From assembly GCA_044224495.1 (NCBI GenBank), contig JBGAKG010000011.1, positions 1 through 64,000 of the forward strand: DNA of 64,000 nt, read 5' to 3'. Shown in pieces: positions 15,849 through 27,014 of this stretch. A program made the translations under genes and the position numbers. Source of the DNA: JBGAKG01 sp044224495 (GTDB taxonomy: Bacteria > Myxococcota_A > Polyangia > Polyangiales > Polyangiaceae). Every line of letters begins with the position of its first letter. The first letter of the stretch is position 1. The notes below the pieces were generated by a model. It was not told where the DNA came from. It did no database searches and was given only the letters and a program-made list of their open reading frames with translations.

Positions 15849-16730
15849 GTGATCCCGTCGGCCTTCGCCTCGGAGAAGCTCCTCGCTCGCATCAACGTCC
15901 TCGCGGTGGGCGCGACGCTCGCCGCCGGGACCGCCGTCGCGTTCGGGGCGAGCCACTTTGCCTCCGGCTGGGCGGTGGGCATCCCGACGCTCGTCATCGG
16001 CTCGCTGTGGGCCGCTCTCCTCCGGCGCCCGTCCACCGTCGGCGCGACGTCGATTCGGTGGGGTTGGATCTTCTCGGTTCCGCTGGCGGCGCTCAACGCC
16101 GGCCTCGCCTGCGCGGGGCTGTTCCTCAGCGAACCGTCGCACGAGATCGTCTGGCCGATCATCGGTGGCATCGTCGTCGGCGCCACGTTCGGCATCTTCA
16201 TCTGGGCGCCCGCGCTCATCGCGACGATCATCCTCTTCGGTCTGCCGATCGCGTGGGCGCAGGCGCAGGCGAAGCGGGGCCTCGCCGGCACGGAGCGCGG
16301 CGAGCGCGTCGTCGGGCTCGCGTGCACCGTGCTCGCGATCGCGTCGCTCGTGGTGGCGCTCGTGACGGGCCGACCCGAGGGCAGCTGGATGGACCCCACC
16401 TTGGCGTCGGGGTGGGACTTCTCGCTCGCGCTCGGCGTGCTCGGTACCGCGCTCGGCGCGGCGTCGTTCGCGCTCTCGACGTGGCGCGAGCGGCGGCGGC
16501 GCGCGTTCATCGCGAGCGTGGAGAGCGGCGAGGCGCACCACCCGGGCACCCACGGCGGCACCGTGCAGTTCCGCGTCGAGGACACGCCCGAGGGCAAGGT
16601 CCTGCTCCGCGTGGAGCGGCAAGGCGCCGGTGCCTATCGCGTCGCCGATCTCGAAGAGGAGATCTGCCGGCTCGACGAAGAAGGGCGCGCGACCGACGTC
16701 AACGCGCGCGCGCTCCACCTCCAGCGGTAG
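15849..16730 (+). CDS. Multi-pass membrane protein of unknown function
   Basis: A 293-residue protein started by GTG with GAAGGA just upstream. About six hydrophobic segments lie between residues 15 and 215 (for example TLAAGTAVAFGASHF, IIGGIVVGATFGIFIW, VLGTALGAASFAL). They are followed by an Arg-rich stretch and a soluble cytoplasmic tail (about 222-293) with a small beta-like domain (VQFRVEDTPEGKVLLRVE). The family is not recognised. It is followed 41 bases later by the epimerase gene, probably in one transcript. Confidence 0.72.
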   Translation: MIPSAFASEKLLARINVLAVGATLAAGTAVAFGASHFASGWAVGIPTLVIGSLWAALLRRPSTVGATSIRWGWIFSVPLAALNAGLACAGLFLSEPSHEIVWPIIGGIVVGATFGIFIWAPALIATIILFGLPIAWAQAQAKRGLAGTERGERVVGLACTVLAIASLVVALVTGRPEGSWMDPTLASGWDFSLALGVLGTALGAASFALSTWRERRRRAFIASVESGEAHHPGTHGGTVQFRVEDTPEGKVLLRVERQGAGAYRVADLEEEICRLDEEGRATDVNARALHLQR

Positions 16731-16771
16731 CGACCCCGCACCCGCGGGCGGCCGTGCTAAGGAGCTTCCGC

Positions 16772-17764
16772 ATGAAGGTCCTCGTCACCGGCGCCAGCGG
16801 ATTCCTCGGAGGTTGGGTCGCGGAGCTGCTCGCGAAGCAGAAGCACTCGGTCCGCGTGCTCGTGCGCAAGACGTCGAACCGGAAGCACCTGGAGAAGCTC
16901 GAGGGTGTCGAGTTCGCGGAGGGCGCGGTCGAAGACGCGGCTGCCGTCCGCTCCGCCGTCGAAGGCGTCGATGCGATCGTGCACTCGGCGGGCCTGGTGA
17001 AGGCGAAGGACGACGCCGAGTTCCGGCGCGTCAACGTCGACGGGACGAAGAACCTCGTCGACGCGGCGCTCGCCGCCGTGAAGGGCGGGCAGAAGCTCCG
17101 CCGCTTCGTGCACGTGTCGAGCCTCGAGGTCTCCGGTCCGTCCCGCGACGGCAAGCCGGTGCCGCTGGAGCAGATGGATCCGTGCACGGCCTACGGCCGC
17201 TCCAAGGCCGAGGCGGAGAAGGTCGTGCTCGCGGTGAAGGGCGAGCTCCCCGCGACCATCCTGCGCCCGGGCGCGATCTACGGCCCGCGCGACGTCGAGA
17301 TCCTGGAGGCGTTCAAGTCCGTGAAGCGCGGGCTGATGCCCACCATCGCGGGCGGCAAGGCGCTCGGCGTCTTCGTCTACGGCCCCGACTGCGCGGAGGC
17401 CTGCATCAAGGCGATCGACGCGGACGTCGCGAGCGGGAGCACGTTCTTCGTCTCCGATCGCACCGGCCCGCTCACGCAGAAGGAGTTCCTCGAGATGATC
17501 GAGGGTGCGCTCGGCAAGCGCGCGCTCCTGCGCCTCAGCCTCCCGGCCGGCTTGCTGAAGACGGTCGCGAAGGGCGTCGAGCTCTATGGCAAGACCGCGG
17601 ACAAGGCCGTGATGCTGACGCCCGAGAAGGCGAACATGCTCCTGCAGCACTTCGTCTGCGATCCCGCGCCGACGTTCAGCGCGCTGAACTGGGACCCGAA
17701 GATGCACCTGCGCGACGGCGTGCGCGAGACCGCCGCGTGGTACCGCGACGAAGGTTGGCTCTGA
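16772..17764 (+). CDS. NAD-dependent epimerase/dehydratase (extended SDR)
   Basis: A 330-residue Rossmann-fold enzyme. The nucleotide motif TGASGFLG lies at residues 6-13, the catalytic Tyr-Lys pair is in AYGRSKAEAE (about 146-155), and RPGAIYGPRD marks the substrate region. Length and motifs fit extended short-chain dehydrogenases acting on NDP-sugars or on 3-beta-hydroxysteroid-like or dihydroflavonol-like substrates; the substrate cannot be chosen from sequence. AAGGAG precedes the ATG. No sugar-biosynthesis genes flank it. Confidence 0.88.
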   Translation: MKVLVTGASGFLGGWVAELLAKQKHSVRVLVRKTSNRKHLEKLEGVEFAEGAVEDAAAVRSAVEGVDAIVHSAGLVKAKDDAEFRRVNVDGTKNLVDAALAAVKGGQKLRRFVHVSSLEVSGPSRDGKPVPLEQMDPCTAYGRSKAEAEKVVLAVKGELPATILRPGAIYGPRDVEILEAFKSVKRGLMPTIAGGKALGVFVYGPDCAEACIKAIDADVASGSTFFVSDRTGPLTQKEFLEMIEGALGKRALLRLSLPAGLLKTVAKGVELYGKTADKAVMLTPEKANMLLQHFVCDPAPTFSALNWDPKMHLRDGVRETAAWYRDEGWL

Positions 17765-17779
17765 ATCGCGCTCGGCGAC

Positions 17780-18361
17780 TCAGAGGTTTCCTTCGCTGTC
17801 GCGACAGAACATGTGACCGTCGCAGTGCTTTCCGCCGCTGCAGACGGTGCCGCACGAACCACAGTTGTTGTCGTCGGTCTGGATGTTGACGCACTTGCCG
17901 TTGCAGCGGCGCGTGAGGCCCGGCCCCGGGCACGGCGCATCGGCGCCGCCACCACCACCACCGCCGGCGCCTGCCGTCGCGGTCGGCTTCGCCGCGGGCT
18001 TCGGCGCGCCCTTGGCGCCGACGATCCGATCGAGCCCGACGACCTCGTCCCAGTTCGACCCCCAGCCGACGTAGTGGATCTTGTACTTGTCGTTCGGGAG
18101 CACCGCGAGGACGGTGCACTTGTACGGTGAGCCCTGCCAGATGACGTCGACCTTGTCGCCGACGGCGTAGACCGACTTCTCCTCGGCGGGTGCCGACGCG
18201 CTCGGCGCGGCCGATGCGGTCGGCTCGCTCGTCGTCGTCGCGGCGGCGGTCGTGACGGTGGTCCCCGCGTCACTCGCACCCGAACGCGCCTTGCACGCGA
18301 GCGTCGCGAGCGCGACGACCGCAATCCCGAATCCGACCTGAACGGCTTCCCGACGGAGCAT
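17780..18361 (-). CDS. Lipoprotein with Tudor/chromo-like barrel and Cys motif
   Basis: A 193-residue protein; the ATG at 18361 begins a lipoprotein signal (MLRREAVQVGFGIAVVALAT then LAC). An Ala/Ser/Thr linker is followed at about 67-118 by YAVGDKVDVIWQGSPYKCTV, then YKIHYVGWGSNWDEVVGLDR, the sequence pattern of a Tudor-knot or chromo-barrel domain. After a Gly-rich stretch the C-terminus carries NNCGSCGTVCSGGKHC, the Cys cluster also seen at 6872-7987. Barrel domains of this kind usually bind modified peptides or nucleic acid in eukaryotes; on an exported lipoprotein the ligand is unknown. Confidence 0.7.
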   Translation of the reverse strand: MLRREAVQVGFGIAVVALATLACKARSGASDAGTTVTTAAATTTSEPTASAAPSASAPAEEKSVYAVGDKVDVIWQGSPYKCTVLAVLPNDKYKIHYVGWGSNWDEVVGLDRIVGAKGAPKPAAKPTATAGAGGGGGGGADAPCPGPGLTRRCNGKCVNIQTDDNNCGSCGTVCSGGKHCDGHMFCRDSEGNL

Positions 18362-18687
18362 GACCACCGAGGCTATCGCAGCCGAGGGCCCCATGCGCGC
18401 GACGTCATCCAAGCTACTACGCCGCTGGGTGGTGGGGTGATCGGCGAGATCAGGTCCGCGCGCGGGTCGCATGGTCCGAGCGCGATCCAGCGGTGAGTCG
18501 TGAGTCGTCGCGGAGCGCCCGATTTTCCTCGCGAAGCGGCGCGTGCACACGCGCGCGCACACGGATCGCTCGCCCACCACCGCTCGTCGAATCGCGGGTT
18601 TGGGCGCGTCGCTCGGAGCGCCCGCGCGCCGCGGGACGGACCGCCGCGATGGCACGTGCGCTGCAATGTCCCGAACGGGAGGCACTC
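18362..18687. other. Divergent intergenic region, 326 bases
   Basis: It lies between the Tudor-like lipoprotein (minus) and the CXXCH protein (plus). No gene or RNA is recognised. It holds the direct repeat GTGAGTCGTGAGTC near 18493 and an alternating purine-pyrimidine run at about 18538-18562 (GCGCGTGCACACGCGCGCG then CACAC) that could adopt Z-form DNA. No convincing -35/-10 pair is visible. GGGAGG at 18677-18682 is the ribosome-binding site of the plus-strand gene. Confidence 0.5.
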
Positions 18688-19641
18688 ATGACGGCGTTTG
18701 GAACGGCCACGTTGAAGCGAACTCTCCTCGCGGCGCTCCCCCTCGCCGCCGTCTCCGTCGCCGCGGCGGCCGTCCTCCCGCGGCCCGTCCACGCGGATGG
18801 GGTCGACCAAGCGGAGCGCGCGGAGCGTTGCGCGACGCGCCTCTCGATCGCGTTCCTCGGGAAGGCACCGTCGTCGCAGCTCGCGACGGCGCCGAACCCG
18901 CAGGATCAGGTCGATGCGCTCCTCGTCGATCCCGAGTTCCAAGATCGCTTCGCGCGGTTCGTGAACTCGGAGTTCAACCCGGAGCCGGGCGCGAACGTGC
19001 CCGAGGACGCCTCGTACACCCTCGCGAAGTACGTGATGGTGAACAAGAAGCCGTGGAAGGACATGTTCGTCGGGAAGTACTCCGTCGATGCGACCGTCAC
19101 CGACGACCCGAACGGCCTCGGTTACTTCCGCAGCTCGGCGTGGATGCGCCGGTACGCGGGCAACGAGCTCGCGGGGTACCGCATCACCGCCGCGTATCGC
19201 ATCCTCCAGAACACGACGGGCCTCCAGCTCCTCGCGACGACCGCGGTCGACGGCGTCGACCTCTCCGCGAACGGTCGCCAAGCCACCGCGTGCCGGGGCT
19301 GCCACTACGAGAGCTGGTACGCGCTCGACAAGGTCGCCAAGGTGCTGAGCCTCCGGAAGGGCACCGGCACGAACATGACGTTCACGCCGCCGACGGAGGG
19401 GCCGCAGCAGATCCTCGACGGCAAGACGATCTCGAACGACGCGGAGCTCGTGCAGGCGCTCGTGGAGACCGAGGAGTTCCGCTTCAACGTGTGCCGGCTC
19501 GCGTTCAACTTCCTCTACGGACGCGACGAGTACACGTGCGAGGCCGATGTCTTCGACAAGTGCGTCGACGCCTTCAAGGCGCAGGGAACCATGCACTCGG
19601 CCATCGCGGCGATCGCGAAGGACGCCACCTACTGCCAGTGA
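18688..19641 (+). CDS. Exported CXXCH protein of a DUF1501 operon
   Basis: A 317-residue exported protein; the ATG at 18688 follows GGGAGG and starts a long signal peptide cleaved near VHADG. The body is mostly helical, with repeated references to RYAGNELAGYRI-like segments. A single heme-binding motif CRGCH lies near residue 204, with further cysteines in the C-terminus (NVCRLAF, YTCEADVFDKCVDAF). It is the first of three plus-strand genes with short gaps (this, a lipoprotein, DUF1501), each with a good ribosome-binding site. Such triplets are frequent in Myxococcota and Planctomycetota. An electron-transfer role is inferred from the heme motif only. Confidence 0.75.
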   Translation: MTAFGTATLKRTLLAALPLAAVSVAAAAVLPRPVHADGVDQAERAERCATRLSIAFLGKAPSSQLATAPNPQDQVDALLVDPEFQDRFARFVNSEFNPEPGANVPEDASYTLAKYVMVNKKPWKDMFVGKYSVDATVTDDPNGLGYFRSSAWMRRYAGNELAGYRITAAYRILQNTTGLQLLATTAVDGVDLSANGRQATACRGCHYESWYALDKVAKVLSLRKGTGTNMTFTPPTEGPQQILDGKTISNDAELVQALVETEEFRFNVCRLAFNFLYGRDEYTCEADVFDKCVDAFKAQGTMHSAIAAIAKDATYCQ

Positions 19642-19655
19642 CGGAGGAGAGGACC

Positions 19656-20333
19656 ATGAAGCTCCATCTCGAGACCATCTCCTTCGCCGTCGCGCTCGCC
19701 GCCTTTGGCGGGGCGCTCGGCACCCTCGGCTGCAGCAGCGCGAAGGACTGCCTCGTCGGCACGGACTGCGCGTCGCCCACCGAGCCCACGACGCCGACCT
19801 CGACGCCGACGACGCCGACCCCGCCCGATCCGAAGAAGTGCGGCGGTCGTCCTTACGTCGGGATGGGCGGCACCGAGCTGAGCGCCTCGCGCAAGGCCGT
19901 GCTCGCCGGCGTGGACCACGGCCGCGTCAAGCCGTACTCGGCGCTCACCGGCGAGTACCCGCGTGTGCTCGGCAATACGCCGGCGTCGCTGCAAGGCGCA
20001 GCCGCCACGTTCGGTTCTGCGCCCGCGCGGTGGTACGAGGAGCCCGAGTCGAGCTCGGTCGCGCTCCAGACCGCGTACGCGGTGAGCTTCGACGGTTGCC
20101 TCACCTACACCGAGACGGACGCGAAGTATGCGGCCGCACCGACTCCGCAATCGGCGCAGCAGCTCTGCACCGAGATGGAGCGCAAGTTCTGGAGCCGCAC
20201 GCCCACGACGGGGGAGGTCGCGTCGTGCGTCGACGTCGCGACGAACGGAACGGCTTCCGAGCCGCAAGCGCGCCGCAAGTGGGCGTACGCCTGCGCGAGC
20301 GTGCTGACCGCCGCGGGATTCCTCACGTACTGA
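19656..20333 (+). CDS. Lipoprotein, second gene of the DUF1501 operon
   Basis: A 225-residue lipoprotein with signal MKLHLETISFAVALAAFGGA and lipobox LGC. A Thr/Pro linker (TPTSTPTTPTPP) precedes a domain with regular cysteines (KKCGG, DGCLTY, QLCTEME, ASCVDV, YACASV), which suggests a disulfide-bonded helical fold. AGGAGAGG precedes the start. It lies between the CXXCH protein and the DUF1501 protein and probably works with them at the membrane. The family is not recognised. Confidence 0.72.
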   Translation: MKLHLETISFAVALAAFGGALGTLGCSSAKDCLVGTDCASPTEPTTPTSTPTTPTPPDPKKCGGRPYVGMGGTELSASRKAVLAGVDHGRVKPYSALTGEYPRVLGNTPASLQGAAATFGSAPARWYEEPESSSVALQTAYAVSFDGCLTYTETDAKYAAAPTPQSAQQLCTEMERKFWSRTPTTGEVASCVDVATNGTASEPQARRKWAYACASVLTAAGFLTY

Positions 20334-20350
20334 CCGACAGGAGAACGACC

Positions 20351-21541
20351 ATGAGCCGGATCGACTTTTCGCGTCGGGGATTCCTCAAGGGGCTGCTGGG
20401 CATCACCGGAGCCGCGCTCGGGACACGCTTCGCCGGGAGCGCCTGGGAGGGCGAAGCCTTGGCGGCGGGCGAGCCCGCGGCGCTCGTCGTGCTCCACCTC
20501 GTCGGTGGCTACAACGCGCTCTTCGGCTCCGCGGACTCGCTGGTCGGCAAGTTCGGCGTGACGGCGGGCAACCACACCGTGCTCGGCGGGGTGGGCCTGG
20601 ACAACGTGTTCGCGAACTCGATGGGCCAGTTCGCGAAGAACCACGTCGCCACGGTCGGCGTGCGTCACGGCATCTCGAGCCACCCGGCCGCGCGCGCCTC
20701 GCTCTGGACGCAGAACTCGCAGAACTCCGGGATCCTGCTGGCGAACGCGATCGGCGGGAAGGCGTCGATCAAGATGGCCCACGTGGGCGGCAACATGATC
20801 GCCGAGGCGCCCAAGGCCGCCGTGAACGGCACGAGCATCCAGACCATCCTCGACATGCAGTCGACGATCAACGCGCTCGGCGGCGGAACGCCGAACCCGC
20901 GCGTTCCCGACCGCGCGATCGCGCTCCCCGGGATGGAGAGCAGCGAGGAGATGTCGATGGACGCGATGAACGCGAGCCCGGCTTCGCTCGACTCGCTGAA
21001 GAACGGCTACTCGGCCGCGATCGCGACGCTGAAGCAGCCGGCGAAGACGCTCGATCTCCCCGGGCTGCGCACGGCGTACGGGATCGGCACCGCGACCGCG
21101 GTGAACGGCTTCGCGTCGAAGATGGCGGCGGCGGAGCTCATGCTCCTGGCCGGCACGAACGTCGTCACGCTCTCCGACACGGGTTGGGACACGCACGGCG
21201 ACACGCAGGGCGTGACGGTCCGCAACAAGATGACGGCGCTGATGCCGGCGATGAACACGTTCCTCGAGCGCATGGTGGCGGACCCGACGCGCAACGTGAC
21301 GTTCGCGATCGTGGGCGACTTCGCGCGGAGCCTGCCGGGCTCGGACCACCAGCCGAACCTCTCCATCACCGTGATCGGCCGGAACGTGAAGCGAGGCACG
21401 ACGGGCCGCACCCAAACGGGCACGGTGAGCCTGTCCCAGTCCACGCCGGGCGTGCAGGGGATGTGGGCCTACCTGGCGGCGCTGGCGAAGGTGGGCACGA
21501 ACCCCTTCGGAGCGAACCCGCACACCGCCCTGATGCTCTGA
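20351..21541 (+). CDS. DUF1501-family secreted protein (Tat signal)
   Basis: A 396-residue protein with the twin-arginine signal SRRGFLKGLLG, so it is exported folded. The mature part has DUF1501-type features related to the alkaline-phosphatase/sulfatase fold: LVVLHLVGGYN at the start, VRHGISSHPAARASLW, the LSDTGWDTHGD block and VGDFARSLPGSDHQPN. DUF1501 proteins are usually paired with CXXCH/DUF1800-type partners, matching this operon. The catalytic role and substrate are not established. AGGAG lies upstream of the ATG. Confidence 0.88.
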   Translation: MSRIDFSRRGFLKGLLGITGAALGTRFAGSAWEGEALAAGEPAALVVLHLVGGYNALFGSADSLVGKFGVTAGNHTVLGGVGLDNVFANSMGQFAKNHVATVGVRHGISSHPAARASLWTQNSQNSGILLANAIGGKASIKMAHVGGNMIAEAPKAAVNGTSIQTILDMQSTINALGGGTPNPRVPDRAIALPGMESSEEMSMDAMNASPASLDSLKNGYSAAIATLKQPAKTLDLPGLRTAYGIGTATAVNGFASKMAAAELMLLAGTNVVTLSDTGWDTHGDTQGVTVRNKMTALMPAMNTFLERMVADPTRNVTFAIVGDFARSLPGSDHQPNLSITVIGRNVKRGTTGRTQTGTVSLSQSTPGVQGMWAYLAALAKVGTNPFGANPHTALML

Positions 21542-21620
21542 CAAAACCCAAGCGAACCCGAGCGGGCCCATTCCCATTCCCGATCCCGTTCCGGGTTCCG
21601 GATTCGTCTTTTTCAGGCCA

Positions 21621-21640
21621 AAACGCTCCCCGTAGCGTTT
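21621..21640. promoter_or_regulatory. Hairpin between the DUF1501 gene and secA
   Basis: A perfect 7-bp stem AAACGCT/AGCGTTT (21621-21627 with 21634-21640) with a 6-base loop lies 80 bases after the DUF1501 stop and 39 before secA. No long T run follows, so it is a weak terminator candidate or a regulatory palindrome ahead of secA. Confidence 0.35.
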
Positions 21641-21678
21641 GCGCTCCAGCCGGTGCGGCACTACGTTGCCAACCCACC

Positions 21679-24729
<3,051 letters not shown>

Positions 24730-24732
<3 letters not shown>

Positions 24733-24803
24733 CGTACCTGTAGTACGTCATCCTTCATCGGGGCCGTGAACCCGTTGCTTCGCCGCAACGGACGGCTGTT
24801 CAC
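24730..24803 (+). terminator. Two hairpins after secA
   Basis: Hairpin 1 is a perfect 8-bp stem TGACGTAC/GTACGTCA (24730-24737 with 24743-24750) that includes the secA stop codon. Hairpin 2 pairs GTGAAC 24766-24771 with GTTCAC 24798-24803 and, inside, CCGTTGC 24772-24778 with GCAACGG 24785-24791. Neither has a T tract, so Rho-dependent or structure-aided termination is the most that can be inferred. Confidence 0.4.
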
Positions 24804-24884
24804 GCGCCCCGCGCGATCGTTGTAAATTCCAGAGATCGTCGCCGGTACGAACCGTGCGATGAGGCTCGTCGGAGGTCTCCCCCC

Positions 24885-25403
24885 ATGGCTTTCCCCGTTC
24901 GACTGTCGGCAGTGCTCGTCCTGGCCGGCACCGCCATCGCTTGCAGTGCCTCGACGTACGACACGACCCCCGTGAACTTCGCCGGCACCTACACGGTGAA
25001 CCTCACGAACGGGAAGAACGACTGTCAGCTCGCGAACTGGACGGAAGGGGCCCAGACGAGCGGGATCAGCATCGTCATGTCGCAGACGAACACGACCCTG
25101 ATCGGGACGGTGCAAGGCATCCCGGGCGCGTACCTCAAGCTGATCGCCGGCACGGACACGTTCAACGGCAACATCAGCTCGAACACGTTCTCGCTCTCCG
25201 CCGCCGGCAAGCACTACGACGACAAGCCGGGGCCGTGCTCGTACAACGTCGTCGCGATCATCGACGGCAAGCAGTCCGCGAAGGACGCGATCGAGGGCAC
25301 GATCACGTACAAGTACATCGACCTCGTCGGTGCCGCGTGCGCGCCGAAGACGACGACGTGCACCTCGGTCCAGTCGTTCAACGGAACGCGGCCGCCCACC
25401 TGA
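24885..25403 (+). CDS. Small lipoprotein, beta-rich
   Basis: A 172-residue protein with signal MAFPVRLSAVLVLAGTAIAC (Cys20). The mature domain alternates hydrophobic and polar residues (YTVNLTNGKNDC, ISIVMSQTNTTLIGTVQG, FNGNISSNTFSLS), indicating a beta-barrel or sandwich, perhaps lipocalin-like, with four later cysteines. Function unknown. Preceded by the secA hairpins, so it should have its own promoter. Confidence 0.7.
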   Translation: MAFPVRLSAVLVLAGTAIACSASTYDTTPVNFAGTYTVNLTNGKNDCQLANWTEGAQTSGISIVMSQTNTTLIGTVQGIPGAYLKLIAGTDTFNGNISSNTFSLSAAGKHYDDKPGPCSYNVVAIIDGKQSAKDAIEGTITYKYIDLVGAACAPKTTTCTSVQSFNGTRPPT

Positions 25404-25432
25404 GCTGCGTGCGCGCGCGGATGGCTCGCTCC

Positions 25433-25448
25433 CGCCACGATCGTGGCG
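25433..25448. promoter_or_regulatory. 16-bp perfect palindrome
   Basis: CGCCACGATCGTGGCG lies in the 127-base gap between two exported-protein genes, 30 bases after one stop and 83 before the next start. With no loop it is better suited to a dimeric DNA-binding protein than to a hairpin terminator. The role is unknown. Confidence 0.35.
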
Positions 25449-25530
25449 AATTGGCGCGCAGTCGGTGAACGCTCGGCGAGCCAACCCCGCGAGATCCGGG
25501 GCTGGCACTCGCGATGCTTGAGGAAGTGGC

Positions 25531-26426
25531 ATGAAAGCCGCGCTCCTCTCCGCTGCCACCCTCGCCGCTGCTCTCACCCTCACCGCGTCGTCCGCGCTCG
25601 CCGAGACGACGATCCGCGCGTCCGTCGACTTCGAGGCTCCGCTCGCTCCGTACGGACAGTGGGTCGTCGTGCGTGGCGCTCGCGTGTTTCGTCCCGCGGT
25701 CGGAGTCGTCGGGCGCGACTTCGTGCCCTACGGCACGCGCGGCCACTGGGTCTCGACGGAGGCCGGCTGGTCGTTCCAGAGCGATCTGCCGTTCGCATGG
25801 GCGACCTACCACTACGGTCGGTGGTGGTACGACGACGCGCTCGGCTGGGTCTGGTACCCGGACACGACGTGGGGCGTCTCGTGGGTCGAGTGGCGCTACG
25901 GCGGTGGCTACGCCGGTTGGGCCCCGCTGCCGCCCGCGGTGTACGTGTCCACCCATCGCCCGCGCTGGGTGTTCGTCGACGAGCCGCGCTTCTGCGTGAG
26001 CGATCCTGGGTGCATCGCGTCCCCGAAGCGCGCGCGACCGTTGCGTTCACCGCGACTGCGCCCGCGCCCGTGGTGCGCCACGGGAACGTCGTGCTCGCGG
26101 GTCCGCCCGTGGAAGCGATCGGACGCGTCACGAACGTCCCGCGCGCGAACGTCGTCGCACCGCCGGCCGGCCGCGTGATCGCGCCCGCGGCGCCGCGCGC
26201 CATCGCGCCAGCCGCTCCGCGAAACGTCGCCCCGGCCGCGCCGCGCGCCATCGCGCCAGCCGCTCCGCGAAACGTCGCCCCGGCCATGCCGCGCGCCATC
26301 GCGCCAGCCGCGCCGCGAAACATCGCGCCAGCCGCGCCGCGAAACATCGCACCGGCCGCTCCCCCGGCCGCCCCCGCGCGGCCCCGTCCCGGTGGCGGTG
26401 GCGGGCACGGCGGCGGGCGCCGGTGA
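25531..26426 (+). pseudogene. DUF6600-like secreted protein with an apparent frameshift
   Basis: Starts MKAALLSAATLAAALTLTAS with a signal peptide cleaved near ALAET, then Trp/Tyr-rich sequence (YGQWVVVRGARVFRP, GHWVSTEAGWSF, WWYDDALGWVWYP) typical of DUF6600 proteins. After about residue 155 this frame turns into Arg/Ser noise and stops at 26178. The natural continuation, HRVPEARATVAFTATAP then Ala/Pro repeats to GGGGGHGGGRR (26426), lies in the -1 frame. One extra G in the GGG at 26008-26010 would join them as DPGVHRVPE. It is either a real single-base deletion, a base-calling error or recoding; no classic slippery heptamer is visible. Confidence 0.65.
26178..26369 (+). repeat. 24-bp tandem repeats encoding Ala/Pro-rich octapeptides
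   Basis: Eight 24-base units encode variants of IAPAAPRA and IAPAAPRN (one with Met, the last ending PPA). They form the tail of the DUF6600-like protein in its second frame. Units differ by a few bases, so the array is not newly expanded. Confidence 0.85.
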
Positions 26427-26477
26427 GGGCGACTGCAAGGTTTCGACCCGCGGCGCGTTTCTGATAACGTTCCGCCC

Positions 26478-27014
26478 ATGAAACTGCTCCGTCTCGCCCT
26501 CGTCGCCTCCGCGGTCGCCGTCTCTGCGCTCACCCTTCCCGCTTGCGGCGAAGGTGGCGGTGCGAAGTCGGCCAATGTCGTCGCCAAGGACATGCCCGAC
26601 GGCGAGACCTGGACCGGCGTCTACTTCCACCCGACGTTCGGCTACCTCCACATCGTCGAGGAAGACACCAACGTCGTCGGCAAGTGGCAGCGCACCGACA
26701 AGAGCGCGTGGGGCCGCCTCTCGGGAACGAAGACCGGCAACGTCCTCCACTTCACGTGGGAGGAGCACAAGTACGGCCTCGTCGGCCCGGCGGCCACGGT
26801 CCGCGGCAAGGGCTACTTCGTCTACAAGAAGCCCGGCGAGATCGCCGAGCTCGACGGCGAGTACGGTCTCGAGGACTCCGAGGTCGGCTCCGACTGGCAC
26901 CAGGTCAAGCAGCTCCGCATGACGCCGGATCTGAACTCGATCACGGGCGAGACCCCCGGCGGCGGAAACAACCCGGGCGGCGGCTTCGACGAGGGCGCGC
27001 CCCCCGCGAAGTGA
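26478..27014 (+). CDS. Putative lipoprotein of unknown function
   Basis: A 178-residue protein with signal MKLLRLALVASAVAVSALTL and lipobox LPAC (about Cys23). The mature part is a small beta-rich domain (GETWTGVYFHPTFGYLHIV, VVGKWQRTDKSAWGRLSG, GNVLHFTWEEHKYG) resembling a lipocalin/META-type fold, then a Gly/Asn-rich tail. Its stop overlaps the ATG of the repeat-encoded frame (TGATG, 27012-27016). GATAAC at 26463-26468 may be its -10. Confidence 0.72.
   Translation: MKLLRLALVASAVAVSALTLPACGEGGGAKSANVVAKDMPDGETWTGVYFHPTFGYLHIVEEDTNVVGKWQRTDKSAWGRLSGTKTGNVLHFTWEEHKYGLVGPAATVRGKGYFVYKKPGEIAELDGEYGLEDSEVGSDWHQVKQLRMTPDLNSITGETPGGGNNPGGGFDEGAPPAK

Noticed and set aside
18493..18687. Longer reading frame before the CXXCH protein
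   Set aside because: The extra residues are Arg/Ser-rich; the later ATG has GGGAGG and starts a signal peptide.
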